From: Methylorubrum rhodesianum
GTDB lineage: Bacteria; Pseudomonadota; Alphaproteobacteria; Rhizobiales; Beijerinckiaceae
Direction: 5' to 3'
NCBI RefSeq assembly: GCF_014199985.1
Contig: NZ_JACHOS010000002.1
Coordinates: 1-64,000 of the forward strand
Length of the DNA stretch: 64,000 bases
Both the position numbers and the translations under genes were made by a program. The notes beneath the pieces were generated by a model. That model worked only from the letters and a program-made list of their open reading frames with translations. It was not told the DNA's origin and did not search any database. This document shows positions 41,101-49,417 of the stretch, in pieces. How positions within the stretch are numbered: the first letter of the stretch is position 1; every line of letters begins with the position of its first letter.

Positions 41101-41580
41101 CGCCGAGGCCGCGAAGGCGATGGAGCCGTCGTCGTGGACGAGGGCAGTCATCTCGATGTCGCGGAACTCGATCGAGCGTGGCTGGACCGAGAGGCGCAGC
41201 AGGCTCCAGGTGTCGAGGCTGACGACCGCGAGCGGAGCGCGCACCACCAGGGCGCCTTCCGGGTTGTAGATGTCGAGCCCGCCGACCCGCAGCGCCAGCG
41301 ACGATTCGCTGTCGAGTTCGAGCGCGCTGTCGCTCAAGGCCACCCGCCATCCCGGGCCGAAGCGGCCCGCCACGGCCTCGGCGACCTGATGCGTGAGGCC
41401 GTCGATGCGCAGCGGCCCCTGCGACAGCCGCAGGACGACGAGCCCGCCTCCGAGCCCGAGCAGGAACACCAGCAGCAGCGAGCACCAGAGCAGCGGTCGG
41501 CGCCGACGGCGCGCTTTGCGCGGCGCACGCGGCTCGACCGTCTCCTGGAGCAGGGTCCTGGCCGTTTCCTGATCCATCAC
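38137..41580 (-). CDS. AsmA-like/DUF3971 (YhdP-type) giant inner-membrane-anchored protein
   Basis: The 1147-residue protein has a short basic cytoplasmic N-terminus (RAPRKARRRRRP), one transmembrane helix at about 29-50 (LLWCSLLLVFLLGLGGGLVVL), and a very long periplasmic beta-rich region. DUF3971 covers the central part, and the AsmA-like C-terminal domain is seen in GFTAGGWLDTAKERTQIDGTF and PIAKPTVNVNPLSAVAPGFLRKLFG. AsmA-type proteins (YhdP, TamB) form grooved rods thought to move phospholipids to the outer membrane. No tam or mla gene is nearby. It is divergent from the peroxiredoxin gene. Confidence 0.87.
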   Translation of the reverse strand: MMDQETARTLLQETVEPRAPRKARRRRRPLLWCSLLLVFLLGLGGGLVVLRLSQGPLRIDGLTHQVAEAVAGRFGPGWRVALSDSALELDSESSLALRVGGLDIYNPEGALVVRAPLAVVSLDTWSLLRLSVQPRSIEFRDIEMTALVHDDGSIAFAASAPARGEAAKPQTLPSVDAARGIVSPVSAAVASIFGVVLDPAGVIGALDRARITNGRLTLVDDARHQASFERVNGLFRRGTSDDSRVFELRIDGPHGEWRFGGRVHEAGEGRRAGVITLDDLPITDLLLLSGRSKMPVDTDLKLSAKADVTLSGGRIQTMKAEVKTGGGTLLIDEKDFNPVVIDELRAEAAWDEERRALAISAIDYKGGGNDAHLTGAFAIGPPGAEDAWTLDFAGKDALLRGAARSDPSFRVGEITGRLTGRAGGVNIESIAIAGDGLHGRLSGTVGTRADDDGITLHIVAGDTDGRKALRLWPENIAPGVRNYLVDELRGGRLDRADIQIDMSGPELAAATRGDPMPDQALNIAFAVSDANLTISQDAPPLSHGRVTGTITGRSTTIQNATAEIRLSDTRALSISDASFLIRDPQPDKIIAQLGLRLSGSADSLAALLETPMFKGLTGAEIDPATIKGKADLRLDVPLNLKHVPDLAEMPVTLTGSLTEFSMDRAVGKDRFEAGRFTLSFDRSGFVLKGDGKLLGAAVAIDLRQPKPGSPGEAVVSLALDDAFRARRGLPTAPQLGGVIPARVIVPVGRPASAGKPPARVEADLTRASINGLLPGWNKPAGKAGRLGFTLVEAAGGGMELRDITLDAAPALARGSATLSGEGNLERADLTTLKLSPGDDMRVSLDRAGSTYKVAVKGAVIDARPFLKGLTGDDSKAGKDPGKEIEADVAASIVAGFNGESLTNATLKASFKGGDLRAAQFKGRFGAAPLSAVVRSERGAPLLTLDSSDSGATLRFLDIYKRMYGGRLALNVYLNDGPQAGVVQIKDFALRNEPALSSIVAQAPPPSDGRRAAPNANDVGFDTMRANFTRNGPRVSFSDAAISNAAMGFTAGGWLDTAKERTQIDGTFVPLYGLNNVVAQVPLFGPLLAGGSNEGLFAVNFNVSGPIAKPTVNVNPLSAVAPGFLRKLFGAGSGDAFANGAGQGGPER

Positions 41581-41727
41581 TCGTTCGCTGCTGCACCCGC
41601 TGGTTCGGGCGGAGGTCCGTTTGCCGCGGCGCCTGTCCTCAGGATTCGAGCCACTCCGGCATGGCGTCCCAGGAGGTCTGCGTGCATCAGATGAGGCACA
41701 CCATCAATCGGCCGAAAGGAAGGCGAG

Positions 41728-42195
41728 ATGCCGCTGGAGACGGGCAATGCCGCGCCCCTGTTCGCGTTACCCGGGGCGGGCGGAGAGACCATCTCTCTGG
41801 AGAGCCTGCGCGGTCAAAAGATCGTGCTTTATTTCTACCCCAAGGACGACACGAGCGGCTGCACCCTGGAGGCGCAGAACTTCAACGCCCAGAGCGAGGC
41901 TTTTGCCGCGGCCGGGACCGTCGTGGTCGGGGTATCCCCCGATTCCGTCAAAAGTCACGACAAGTTCCGAGCGAAATACGGTCTGACGTTTCCACTCGCG
42001 TCGGATGAGGCCAAATCGATGCTGGAGACCTACGGGGTCTGGGTCGAGAAGAGTATGTATGGTCGCAAATACATGGGTGTGGAACGTACGACACTGCTGA
42101 TCGACCGTGAGGGGAACATCGCCCGGATCTGGAACAAGGTCAAAGTACCGGGCCATGTCGAGGAGGTTCTGGCGGCGGCCGAGGCGCTCGCGTGA
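41728..42195 (+). CDS. bcp: Peroxiredoxin, BCP/PrxQ subfamily, single-cysteine form
   Basis: Thiol peroxidase that reduces hydrogen and organic peroxides. The 155-residue protein has FYPKDDTSGCTLEAQNF with peroxidatic Cys45 and the resistant FPLASDEAKSMLETYGVW and ERTTLLIDREGNIARIW segments. Many BCPs have a resolving Cys five residues after the first (E. coli Cys50); here that position is Gln and there is no other Cys in the protein. It must therefore recycle through an external thiol. A purine-rich GGAAGGCGAG precedes the ATG. Confidence 0.93.
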   Translation: MPLETGNAAPLFALPGAGGETISLESLRGQKIVLYFYPKDDTSGCTLEAQNFNAQSEAFAAAGTVVVGVSPDSVKSHDKFRAKYGLTFPLASDEAKSMLETYGVWVEKSMYGRKYMGVERTTLLIDREGNIARIWNKVKVPGHVEEVLAAAEALA

Positions 42196-42371
42196 TCCCG
42201 CGAAGCCGTTGCTGAAGTTCGTCGCGGGGCCGCTCCGTCCCGATTCTGGAAACGGTGATTCGCAAACCGGGATCCGGCGTATCGTTACGGCGCCGGCCCG
42301 GTGAGAACGCGGCAGACTTCCTTAACCTTAATCGTCTGACATCGGCGGCGTACCCGAACGACCGACGTGCC

Positions 42372-43547
42372 ATGACTTCGACTGTCCGGGCCGGCATCAG
42401 GGCCGGCCTCTCCCTCTTCCCCCACCGCCATCTCGTCGTCGCCCTCGGCCTCGGACTCGCCGTCTCGACGCTCTGGGCCGCGGCCGCGAGTTACTATCTT
42501 GTCTTCCACGACGAGGTGCTGGCGCGCTTCGTCTCCCGCCAGAGCGCGATGCAGTTCGCCTACGAGGAGCGGCTCGGCATCCTGCAGCGCGCCCTCGACC
42601 GTTCGGCGGCCGAGAGCGTCGCGGCCCGCGGCAATGTCGAAAGCCGGCTCGCGGCGCTGATCGAGCGGCAGGCCCTGATCGAGAAGCGCCAGGGGCTGCT
42701 GTCCGGCTTCGGCGCGGCGGCCGCAGGCCTCGACGGCCCCCTGCCCGCTCCCGTCCCGGTGGCCCAGCCGGCCCCGCGGGTCCAGAAACCGTTCCCGACG
42801 CCGGAGCTGCGCATGAGGGGCGAGGACCGCGCGGAAGAGGCCGGCCGCGATACGGCCGGGCGGCTGTCGCGTCTGGAGGATGCGCTTCATCGCGTCGCCG
42901 AATCTCAATCGCGCGCCGTAGCCGGCATCGGGCTGCAGGCTGCGCGCAGCGCCGAGCGGTTTCGCGACCTGATCGCCCGCACCGGTCTCTCGCCCGCCCG
43001 CTTCGACGCGCCGCCGTCGGGCGTCGGCGGTCCTCTGGTTCCACTCGGATCCGACGCCTTCGAGAGCGCCCTCGCGGATGCCCGACGCCAGATCGACGAG
43101 GAGACGCATCTGCGCCGCGTGGCCGCTGCCCTGCCCTTCCGCCAGCCTCTGCCGGGTGAGCTCACCTTCACCAGCAGCTTCGGCGCGCGGCTCGATCCCT
43201 TCACCCGAGGCTACGCGCTCCACACCGGCGTCGACATGCGCGCCGAGACCGGCGCCCCGGTCCAGGCAACCGCCGCCGGGCGGGTGACGGCGGCCGAGCA
43301 TGCCGGCGGCTACGGCACCATGGTCGAGGTCGATCACGGCCGCGGCCTCGTCACCCGATACGCGCATCTCTCCGGCACCGCCGTCGCGGTCGGACAGCGG
43401 GTCGAGGCGGGCGCCGTGGTCGGGTTCGCGGGCTCGACCGGCCGGTCCACCGGCAGCCACCTGCATTACGAGACCCGCATCGACGGCGAGCCGGTCGATC
43501 CGCAGCGCTTCCTCCGCGCCGGAGCTCAACTCGTCTTCGCGGATTGA
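42372..43547 (+). CDS. M23 family metallopeptidase (LytM domain) with N-terminal anchor
   Basis: A predicted murein endopeptidase or divisome activator at the periplasmic face. The 391-residue product has one N-terminal transmembrane helix (about 20-45), a coiled-coil-forming region (about 60-120 and 160-210) and a C-terminal LytM domain. Zinc-site motifs are intact: ALHTGVDMRAETGAPV (H-x-x-x-D) and GSHLHYETRIDGEPVDP (HxH), with RYAHLSGTAVAVGQRV between. The ATG before TSTVRAG is chosen because the membrane helix follows; the longer frame begins in non-coding sequence. It converges on prfB. Confidence 0.9.
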   Translation: MTSTVRAGIRAGLSLFPHRHLVVALGLGLAVSTLWAAAASYYLVFHDEVLARFVSRQSAMQFAYEERLGILQRALDRSAAESVAARGNVESRLAALIERQALIEKRQGLLSGFGAAAAGLDGPLPAPVPVAQPAPRVQKPFPTPELRMRGEDRAEEAGRDTAGRLSRLEDALHRVAESQSRAVAGIGLQAARSAERFRDLIARTGLSPARFDAPPSGVGGPLVPLGSDAFESALADARRQIDEETHLRRVAAALPFRQPLPGELTFTSSFGARLDPFTRGYALHTGVDMRAETGAPVQATAAGRVTAAEHAGGYGTMVEVDHGRGLVTRYAHLSGTAVAVGQRVEAGAVVGFAGSTGRSTGSHLHYETRIDGEPVDPQRFLRAGAQLVFAD

Positions 43548-43598
43548 TTTCTTCGCGGATTGGTGTCGCGCCGCGAACCGTCTCGCGAGCGACGGCGT

Positions 43599-43627
43599 CG
43601 CGATCCCGACGGAAGGCCGGGATCGCG
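43599..43627. terminator. Hairpin between M23 peptidase and prfB
   Basis: Arms cgcgatcccg and cgggatcgcg pair over 10 bases around a 9-base loop, placed between two convergent stop codons. It probably serves both genes. Confidence 0.5.
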
Positions 43628-43634
43628 AAGGCAG

Positions 43635-44763
43635 TCAATCGATGTCCGACACTTCCTCGCCTCCGCCATAGACGCGCTGCGCCAGCGAGGCTTCCATGAA
43701 CGGGTCGAGATCGCCGTCGAGCACCTCGTCCGGGTCGGTCGATTGGGTGCCGGTGCGCAGATCCTTCACGAGCTGATAGGGCTGCAGCACGTAGGAGCGG
43801 ATCTGATGGCCCCAGCCGATATCGGTCTTGGCGGCGGCCTCGGCGTTGGCCTTCTCCTCGCGCTTCTTCAGCTCTAGCTCGTACAGGCGGGCGCGCAGCA
43901 TGTTCCAGGCGGTGGCCCGGTTCTTGTGCTGCGAACGCTCCTGCTGACAGGCCACCACGATGCCGGTCGGGTTGTGCGTGATGCGCACCGCCGAGTCCGT
44001 CGTGTTGACGTGCTGGCCGCCCGCGCCCGACGACCGATAGGTGTCGATGCGGCAGTCCGATTCCTTGATCTCGATCTCGATCCGGTCGTCGATGACCGGG
44101 TAGACCCAGACGCTGGCGAAGCTGGTGTGCCGCCGCGCGTTCGAGTCGTAGGGCGAGATCCGCACGAGGCGGTGCACGCCGGACTCGGTCTTGAGCCAGC
44201 CATAGGCGTTGTGGCCCTTGATCAGGAGCGTGGCGCCCTTGATCCCGGCCTCTTCGCCGTCGGTCATCTCGACGATCTCGACCTTGAACTTCCGGCGCTC
44301 GGCCCAGCGGGCATACATGCGCTGGAGCATGTTGGCCCAGTCCTGGCTCTCGGTGCCGCCGGCGCCGGCATGGACTTCGAGATAGGTGTCGAAGCCGTCG
44401 GCCTCGCCCGAGAGCAGGGTCTCGACCTGCCGGCTCGCGGCCTCCTTCTCGACCGCCTTGATCGCGTTCTCGCCCTCGGTGATGGAGGCTTGGTCGCCCT
44501 CCATCTCGCCGAGCTCGATCAGCGTCGCGGCGTCCTCGAGCTCCTGCTCGAGCTTCTTGATCGCGGTGACGGCCTCGTCGAGCTCCTGGCGCTCGCGCAT
44601 GACCTTCTGCGCCGCCTCCGGATCGTTCCAGAGGTCGGGGTTCTCGGACGCGGCGTTCAGCTCCGCGAGGCGTTTATCGACGGTGTCCCAGTCAAAGATG
44701 CCTCCTCAGCAGCCCTATAGACTGCTTGGCGGCATCCGAGGCCTGCTCGATCTCGGCGCGCAT
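43635..44763 (-). CDS. prfB: Peptide chain release factor 2 with programmed +1 frameshift
   Basis: RF2 reads UGA and UAA and releases the peptide. The first 23 codons ([22 protein letters not shown]) end at TGA; the rest continues one base on as [14 protein letters not shown]. Joined (44763-44695, then 44693-43635) this gives the normal 375 residues. Visible are the codon-recognition loop as SPY (E. coli SPF) in [18 protein letters not shown] and the catalytic GGQ in [18 protein letters not shown]. The internal UGA provides the classic autoregulation: low RF2 favours shifting. The gene is intact, not a pseudogene. Confidence 0.95.
44691..44706 (-). promoter_or_regulatory. prfB recoding site
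   Basis: Read on the minus strand the site is AGGAGGCATCTTTGAC: an internal Shine-Dalgarno AGGAGG, three bases, then the slippery CTT followed by TGA and C. The elements and spacing are those of the E. coli prfB site. The ribosome shifts +1 from CTT to TTT and continues at GAC. Confidence 0.95.
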
Positions 44764-44839
44764 CTGGTGTGAAACTCATATGTCGGTGTGGCCGGGGGTG
44801 ATACCGGGCGGCTCCCGCCCTGTAAACCGCTGCACCGCG

Positions 44840-45334
44840 ATGCCGAGCCTCCGATCCCGCCGTCTCCACCTCTTCGCCGCCGTCCTGATCGTGATCGCGA
44901 TGGGCATCGGCGTGCGCTACCTGCCGCTCGGTCTGCCGCGGGAGGTCGTGAAATATGCCGGCTCGGTGCTGTGGGGCGCGATGGTCTACGGGCTCGTCGC
45001 CCTCGTCCGCCCGGCCGCGCCCGTCGGCCGGCTCGCCGTCGCCGCCGGGCTCGTCGCGGTACTGGTCGAGCTGTTCCGCCTCGTCCACACGCCGGGACTC
45101 GACGCGTTCCGCCTGACGCTGGCGGGGCAGTTGCTGCTCGGGCGGATCTTTTCCGTCTGGAACGTCGTGGCCTATGCCGCCGGCATTGGACTAGCGGCCG
45201 GTCTCGATGCGGGGACGCGGCGGCTCGACGGGCGGCGGCGCATGGCCGATAAGCTGGCCATGCCAGGCGTCGCCGAGATCGATCTCAAGCCATATCGTGC
45301 GACGATCGAAAGCCGACCGGCCGATCTTTCCTGA
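44840..45334 (+). CDS. DUF2809 family membrane protein
   Basis: The 164-residue protein has four predicted transmembrane helices: LFAAVLIVIAMGIGVRYLP, VVKYAGSVLWGAMVYGLVAL, LAVAAGLVAVLVELFRLV and IFSVWNVVAYAAGIGLAAGL. The GIGVRYLPLGLPREVVKYAG segment is the DUF2809 core. The C-terminal tail of about 35 residues is polar. Function is unknown. The ATG close to the first helix is chosen; an ATG 60 bases upstream is possible. It is divergent from prfB. Confidence 0.8.
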   Translation: MPSLRSRRLHLFAAVLIVIAMGIGVRYLPLGLPREVVKYAGSVLWGAMVYGLVALVRPAAPVGRLAVAAGLVAVLVELFRLVHTPGLDAFRLTLAGQLLLGRIFSVWNVVAYAAGIGLAAGLDAGTRRLDGRRRMADKLAMPGVAEIDLKPYRATIESRPADLS

Positions 45335-45388
45335 TGTGATGGTGCTCCTGAGCCGTGGCGTGGCCGGCTTCGAGCCGACCGGCCTGTC

Positions 45389-46036
45389 TCAGCGCCCGGA
45401 GATCGCCCGTACCACCGCCTGGTTCGGCGCAATGTAGCGCTGGAAGTAGGTCTTCCCGCGCGCCTGCGCCGCCTGGATCTGGGCGCGATCGAGCATGCCG
45501 GCCGCCTGAATCGCGTTGGCCATGGCGGACTCGTCCATGATCGAGGCGTGGGTCGCCGGATAGATCCAGGCCATGCCCTCGACCGGATCGCGGGGCACGC
45601 CCCTTCCCTCGATGTAGAGAATGCCGAGTTCGTTGCCGGCCTTGTAGTGGCCGCCCTTGGCCGCCCGCTCGTACCAGCGCGCGGCCTGCGCCGGGTCGGC
45701 GGCGACGCCCTGGCCCTTGCGATAGGCTTGGCCCAGGTTGAAGGCGGCGAGCACGCTGCCGCCCTCCGCCGCCTGCCGGTAGTAGTCGAGAGCCCGCGCC
45801 GGGTCGGCCGGAACGGCACGGCCCTCCGCGTAGGCGACGCCGAGATTGTAGAGCGCCTGCGGGTCGCCCTTGGCCGCGCCCGCCTCGAAGGCGCGCATCG
45901 CCGCCGGGTAGTCGCCCCGCGCATAGGCCTTGATGCCCTGCGCCACCTGGGCCGAGGCGGACGTCCCGAACAGGGCGGCGAGGACGCCGAGGATGCCTGC
46001 CAAGGCCTTCCTCCTCACTTTGCTGCCCGGTCTCAC
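45389..46036 (-). CDS. Exported Sel1-repeat (tetratricopeptide-like) protein
   Basis: A signal peptide (LAGILGVLAALFGTSASAQ) precedes four to five Sel1-like repeats of about 36 residues, e.g. GDPQALYNLGVAYAEGRAV and SVLAAFNLGQAYRKGQGV. Such repeats make helical scaffolds for protein binding. The GTG start is chosen for GGAG five bases before it; it lies two bases after the lysK stop, so the two genes are co-transcribed. GTGs 6 bases upstream and 18 bases downstream are alternatives. The partner is unknown. Confidence 0.82.
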   Translation of the reverse strand: MRPGSKVRRKALAGILGVLAALFGTSASAQVAQGIKAYARGDYPAAMRAFEAGAAKGDPQALYNLGVAYAEGRAVPADPARALDYYRQAAEGGSVLAAFNLGQAYRKGQGVAADPAQAARWYERAAKGGHYKAGNELGILYIEGRGVPRDPVEGMAWIYPATHASIMDESAMANAIQAAGMLDRAQIQAAQARGKTYFQRYIAPNQAVVRAISGR

Positions 46037-46038
46037 GC

Positions 46039-47742
46039 TCACTCCGCCGCGGCCTTGCGGCTGTCGAGGAAGGCCGCGTGCTCGGCGACCAGGGCGCCGC
46101 TCAGCGCCTTCTCGATCAGCGCCCGCGTGCCCGCCACGCCGTAGAGCGCGATGAACGAGCCGAAGCGGGGGCCCTGCGCCTCCCCGAACAGCACGTTGTA
46201 GATCGAGGCGAACCACGTCTTGGAGACGCCGGGCCGCCCGTCCGGGCTCTTGGCCTTGCCCGACAAGTCGGGGAAGTGGCGCCGGCCGACCTCGTAGACC
46301 ACCGCCTGCAGCGCCTCCGGATCGGTCGAGCCCTCATGGTCCTTGAGCGTCTCGGACAGGTCGCGCAGGGCCGCGGCCTCCTCCTCGGTGGGGGCGCGGT
46401 ACTGCTTCTGCGGCCGCACGAAGTCGCGATAGTACGCCAGCGCCCGGGTTACGAGGCCGGCGAGCTTCGGATGCGTCTCCGGCCCGACATTCGGGGCGTA
46501 GCGGCGGATGAAGCCCCACAAAACCGCCTCGTCCTCGGCATTGGCCACCGCCACGAGGTTGAGCAGCATGCCGAAGGAGAGCGTGGTGCCGGCTTCATCG
46601 ATGGTCTCGACCGCCGGCGGCGCGCCCGCATGCAGGTGCCAGACCGGGTTGCCGAGCCGGTGCTTCGCCTCCTGACCACTGAAGCGGCCGAGGAAGTTGT
46701 CGTACTCGTCGACGTGGCGCGGGATCACGTCGAAGAACAGACGCTTGGCCTCGCGCGGCTTGTTGTACATGAACAGGGCGAGCGATTCCGGGGTCGCGTA
46801 GGTCAGCCACTCGTCGATGGTCAGGCCGTTGCCCTTCGACTTCGAGATCTTCTGGCCCTTCTCGTCGAGGAAGAGTTCGTAGTTGAACCCCTCCGGCGGC
46901 TCGGCACCGAGGGCGCGGGCGATCTGGCCCGAGAGCTTGACCGAATCGATCAGGTCCTTGCCCGCCATCTCGTAATCGACGCCGAGCGCGACCCAGCGCA
47001 TCGCCCAGTCGGGCTTCCACTGCAGCTTGGCGTGGCCGCCGGTCACCGGCGTCTCGTAGGTCTCGTTCGTCGCCGGATCGCGCCAGACGATGGTGCCGGC
47101 GCTCGGCCGCACCTCGTCGATCGCCACCTGCATCACGTGGCCGGTCACCGGGTGGATCGGCAGGAAGGGCGAGTAGCTCGCCGAGCGCTCGGCCCGCAGC
47201 GACGGCAGCATGATCGCCATCACCGCGTCGTAGCGCTCGAGGACGAGGCGCAGCGTGTCGTCGAAGACGCCGGAGGCGTAGCACTCGGTGGCCGAGCGGA
47301 ACTCGTAATCGAAGCCGAACGCGTCGAGGAAGCGGCGCAGCTCGGCGTTGTTGTGGTGGCCGAAGCTCTCGTGCGTCCCGAAGGGATCCGGCACCTGGGT
47401 CAGCGGCAGGTTGAGCGCGTCGCGCAGCATCTCCCGGTTCGGCACGTTGTCCGGCACCTTGCGCAGGCCGTCCATGTCGTCCGAGAAGGCGATCAGCCGG
47501 GTCGGCACCGCATCCCTCGTCAGCACGCGGAAGGCGTGGCGCACCATCGAGGTGCGCGCCACCTCGCCGAAGGTGCCGATATGCGGCAGGCCCGAGGGGC
47601 CGTAGCCGGTCTCGAACAGCACCTCGCTCTTCGGCTTCTTCTCCAGCCGCGCCACGAGCTTGCGCGCCTCCTCGAACGGCCAGGCGGCGGCGGAGGCGGC
47701 GGCCTCCAGGATATCGGGGTCGAGACGAAGGGGCGCGGACAT
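46039..47742 (-). CDS. lysK: Class I lysyl-tRNA synthetase
   Basis: Charges tRNA-Lys for protein synthesis; class I LysRS is typical of archaea, spirochaetes and alphaproteobacteria. The 567-residue protein has the HIGH motif as HIGT in [20 protein letters not shown], the KMSKS motif as KISKS in [21 protein letters not shown], and the Rossmann segment [17 protein letters not shown]. The C-terminal helical anticodon-binding region ends [11 protein letters not shown]. The length is normal. It is unrelated in fold to EpmA encoded at 18 kb. Confidence 0.95.
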   Translation of the reverse strand: MSAPLRLDPDILEAAASAAAWPFEEARKLVARLEKKPKSEVLFETGYGPSGLPHIGTFGEVARTSMVRHAFRVLTRDAVPTRLIAFSDDMDGLRKVPDNVPNREMLRDALNLPLTQVPDPFGTHESFGHHNNAELRRFLDAFGFDYEFRSATECYASGVFDDTLRLVLERYDAVMAIMLPSLRAERSASYSPFLPIHPVTGHVMQVAIDEVRPSAGTIVWRDPATNETYETPVTGGHAKLQWKPDWAMRWVALGVDYEMAGKDLIDSVKLSGQIARALGAEPPEGFNYELFLDEKGQKISKSKGNGLTIDEWLTYATPESLALFMYNKPREAKRLFFDVIPRHVDEYDNFLGRFSGQEAKHRLGNPVWHLHAGAPPAVETIDEAGTTLSFGMLLNLVAVANAEDEAVLWGFIRRYAPNVGPETHPKLAGLVTRALAYYRDFVRPQKQYRAPTEEEAAALRDLSETLKDHEGSTDPEALQAVVYEVGRRHFPDLSGKAKSPDGRPGVSKTWFASIYNVLFGEAQGPRFGSFIALYGVAGTRALIEKALSGALVAEHAAFLDSRKAAAE

Positions 47743-47852
47743 CGGAAAGGGGCTTTTCGGGGTTCAGGACGGGCGCCGCACCGGCCGTGCGGGCCGGGGC
47801 GCGAGAGCGGGCAACCTATGGAGCGGGGGAGCCTGGGTCAACGCAGGGCCGG

Positions 47853-48782
47853 TCATCCCCGGCCGAGCAGCATCAGCCAGCCGATGGTGGTCGCCGTCGC
47901 GGCCAGCGTCGAGACCAGCACGGCCGCGGCGACCAAGCCCTGCTCGCTCTTGTAGCGCGCGGCGAGCAGGTAGGCGTTGATGCCCACCGGCATCGCCGCG
48001 AACAGCACGGCGACGCCGGCATAGGCCGGCGGCATGGTGAAGACGTGGAAGGCCAGGAGGTAAACCGCGAGCGGGTGCAGTCCGAGCTTCAGGGCCGCGA
48101 CGATGCTGGCGCCGGGCAGATCGTGGAGACCCCTATAGCGGGTGAGGCCGGCGCCGAGCGCGATCAGCGCGCAGGTCGAGGCGGTGCCGCCGAGCGAATC
48201 GACCAGCGCCTTCGGGATGCCCGAGAGCGAGAGCCCGGTCGCCTTCATCGCCATGCCGACGGCGAGCGCCAGGAAGATCGGATTTTTCGCGAGCACGAGG
48301 CCGAGCGCCGCGAGGCGCTGATGCACGGGCCGCCCGCCCTCCGATTCGATCAGGAAGGTCGCCGCGCCCATCATCAGCGGCAGGTGGACGGCCAGCAGCA
48401 TGAAGAGCGGAAAGGCTCCGGCCTCGCCATAGGCCTGGAGGATCATCGGCACGCCGACGAAGACCGTGTTCGACTGGCTGGCGGCGAAGCCGTGCAGCAC
48501 GGCGCCGCGCCGGTCCACGCCCTCGGTACGGCGTCCGATCAGCGAGCCGGTGGCCCAGGCGATGGCGGCCCCGCCGAAATAGCTCGCCCAGTAGCCCCAG
48601 GCGACCTCACCCGAGAGGCCCGGCCGCGTCAGCGTCGAGACGATCAGCGCCGGCACCGCCAGGGAGAAGACGTATTCCGACAAGCCGTCGCCGACCCGCT
48701 CGGAGATGATCTTGGTCAGCGAGGCGAGCCAGCCGACGAGGACGAGGCCGAAGATCGGGATGATGAGAGTGAGCGCCGTCAT
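47853..48782 (-). CDS. AEC family auxin efflux carrier-like transporter
   Basis: The 309-residue protein has about ten transmembrane helices, starting ALTLIIPIFGLVLVGWLAS, and matches the AEC (PIN-like) permease family: FAASQSNTVFVGVPMILQAYG in the middle and AVLFAAMPVGINAYLLAARY near the end are family hallmarks. Bacterial members export or import small organic anions such as malonate; the substrate here is unknown. The ATG directly before the first helix is chosen. It lies downstream of rpmB but beyond a terminator, so it probably has its own promoter. Confidence 0.88.
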   Translation of the reverse strand: MTALTLIIPIFGLVLVGWLASLTKIISERVGDGLSEYVFSLAVPALIVSTLTRPGLSGEVAWGYWASYFGGAAIAWATGSLIGRRTEGVDRRGAVLHGFAASQSNTVFVGVPMILQAYGEAGAFPLFMLLAVHLPLMMGAATFLIESEGGRPVHQRLAALGLVLAKNPIFLALAVGMAMKATGLSLSGIPKALVDSLGGTASTCALIALGAGLTRYRGLHDLPGASIVAALKLGLHPLAVYLLAFHVFTMPPAYAGVAVLFAAMPVGINAYLLAARYKSEQGLVAAAVLVSTLAATATTIGWLMLLGRG

Positions 48783-48823
48783 CGGACGCGGGTACCTTGG
48801 GACGCGGGTGACCTGCCGAACGG

Positions 48824-48862
48824 AAAAGGCCACCGGGCGCGATCCGCGCATCCGGTGGCCTT
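48824..48862 (-). terminator. Rho-independent terminator of rpmB
   Basis: Read on the minus strand, arms aaggccaccgg and ccggtggcctt (11 bases) enclose a 15-base loop and are followed by a short U run (TTTTCC). It is about 50 bases after the rpmB stop. This is the only hairpin in the window with a recognisable U tract. Confidence 0.75.
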
Positions 48863-48911
48863 CCGATTCTTTGAAGAGAAGACGCTCGGGCCTCGATTCG
48901 GCCCTGGGCAC

Positions 48912-49217
48912 TTACGCGGCGGCGGGGGCCGCGGTCTCGGCGAGCTTCTTCTCGATGTCGCGCTTGAGCAGGCGGGCGGTCTGCGACAGCTCGATCTCAC
49001 GGGCCTTGATGAGGAAGGCGTCGAGGCCGCCGCGGTGCTCGACCGAGCGCAGCGCGTGGGCGGTCACGCGGAGGCGGACGCGGCGGTTGAGGGCGTCCGA
49101 CTGCAGCGTGACGTTGCAGAGGTTCGGCAGGAACCGGCACTTGGTCTTCCGGTTCGAGTGGCTCACGAGGTGACCGACCTGGACGGCCTTGCCCGTGAGT
49201 TCGCAGCGACGCGACAT
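48912..49217 (-). CDS. rpmB: 50S ribosomal protein L28
   Basis: Structural protein of the large subunit. The 101-residue product has the family opening [20 protein letters not shown] and the conserved [21 protein letters not shown], then [20 protein letters not shown]. The alphaproteobacterial C-terminal Ala-rich extension ([10 protein letters not shown]) is present. An upstream in-frame ATG is not conserved. It is monocistronic with its own terminator. Confidence 0.96.
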   Translation of the reverse strand: MSRRCELTGKAVQVGHLVSHSNRKTKCRFLPNLCNVTLQSDALNRRVRLRVTAHALRSVEHRGGLDAFLIKAREIELSQTARLLKRDIEKKLAETAAPAAA

Positions 49218-49417
49218 CGTTACAGTCCTGTCAACGTTAGGCCGGGTCTCGGCGCTGAAGCGTTTCGGCAATGCCACACGGCTCTCGCGCCGAGGGCGTC
49301 GAACCCTCGCGACAATCGATACCGGCGGAGTCCTATGGAAGTGGCGAGCCTATAGGGGAGATGCGCCGGATTCGTCAAGGTCGGAGGGCGAGAAGTTCCG
49401 CGGAAGAAGCCGCCCGA

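Noticed and set aside
39655..41694. Long open frame antisense to the AsmA-like gene
   Set aside because: Same codon-bias shadow; the minus-strand protein has a membrane helix and AsmA signature segments.
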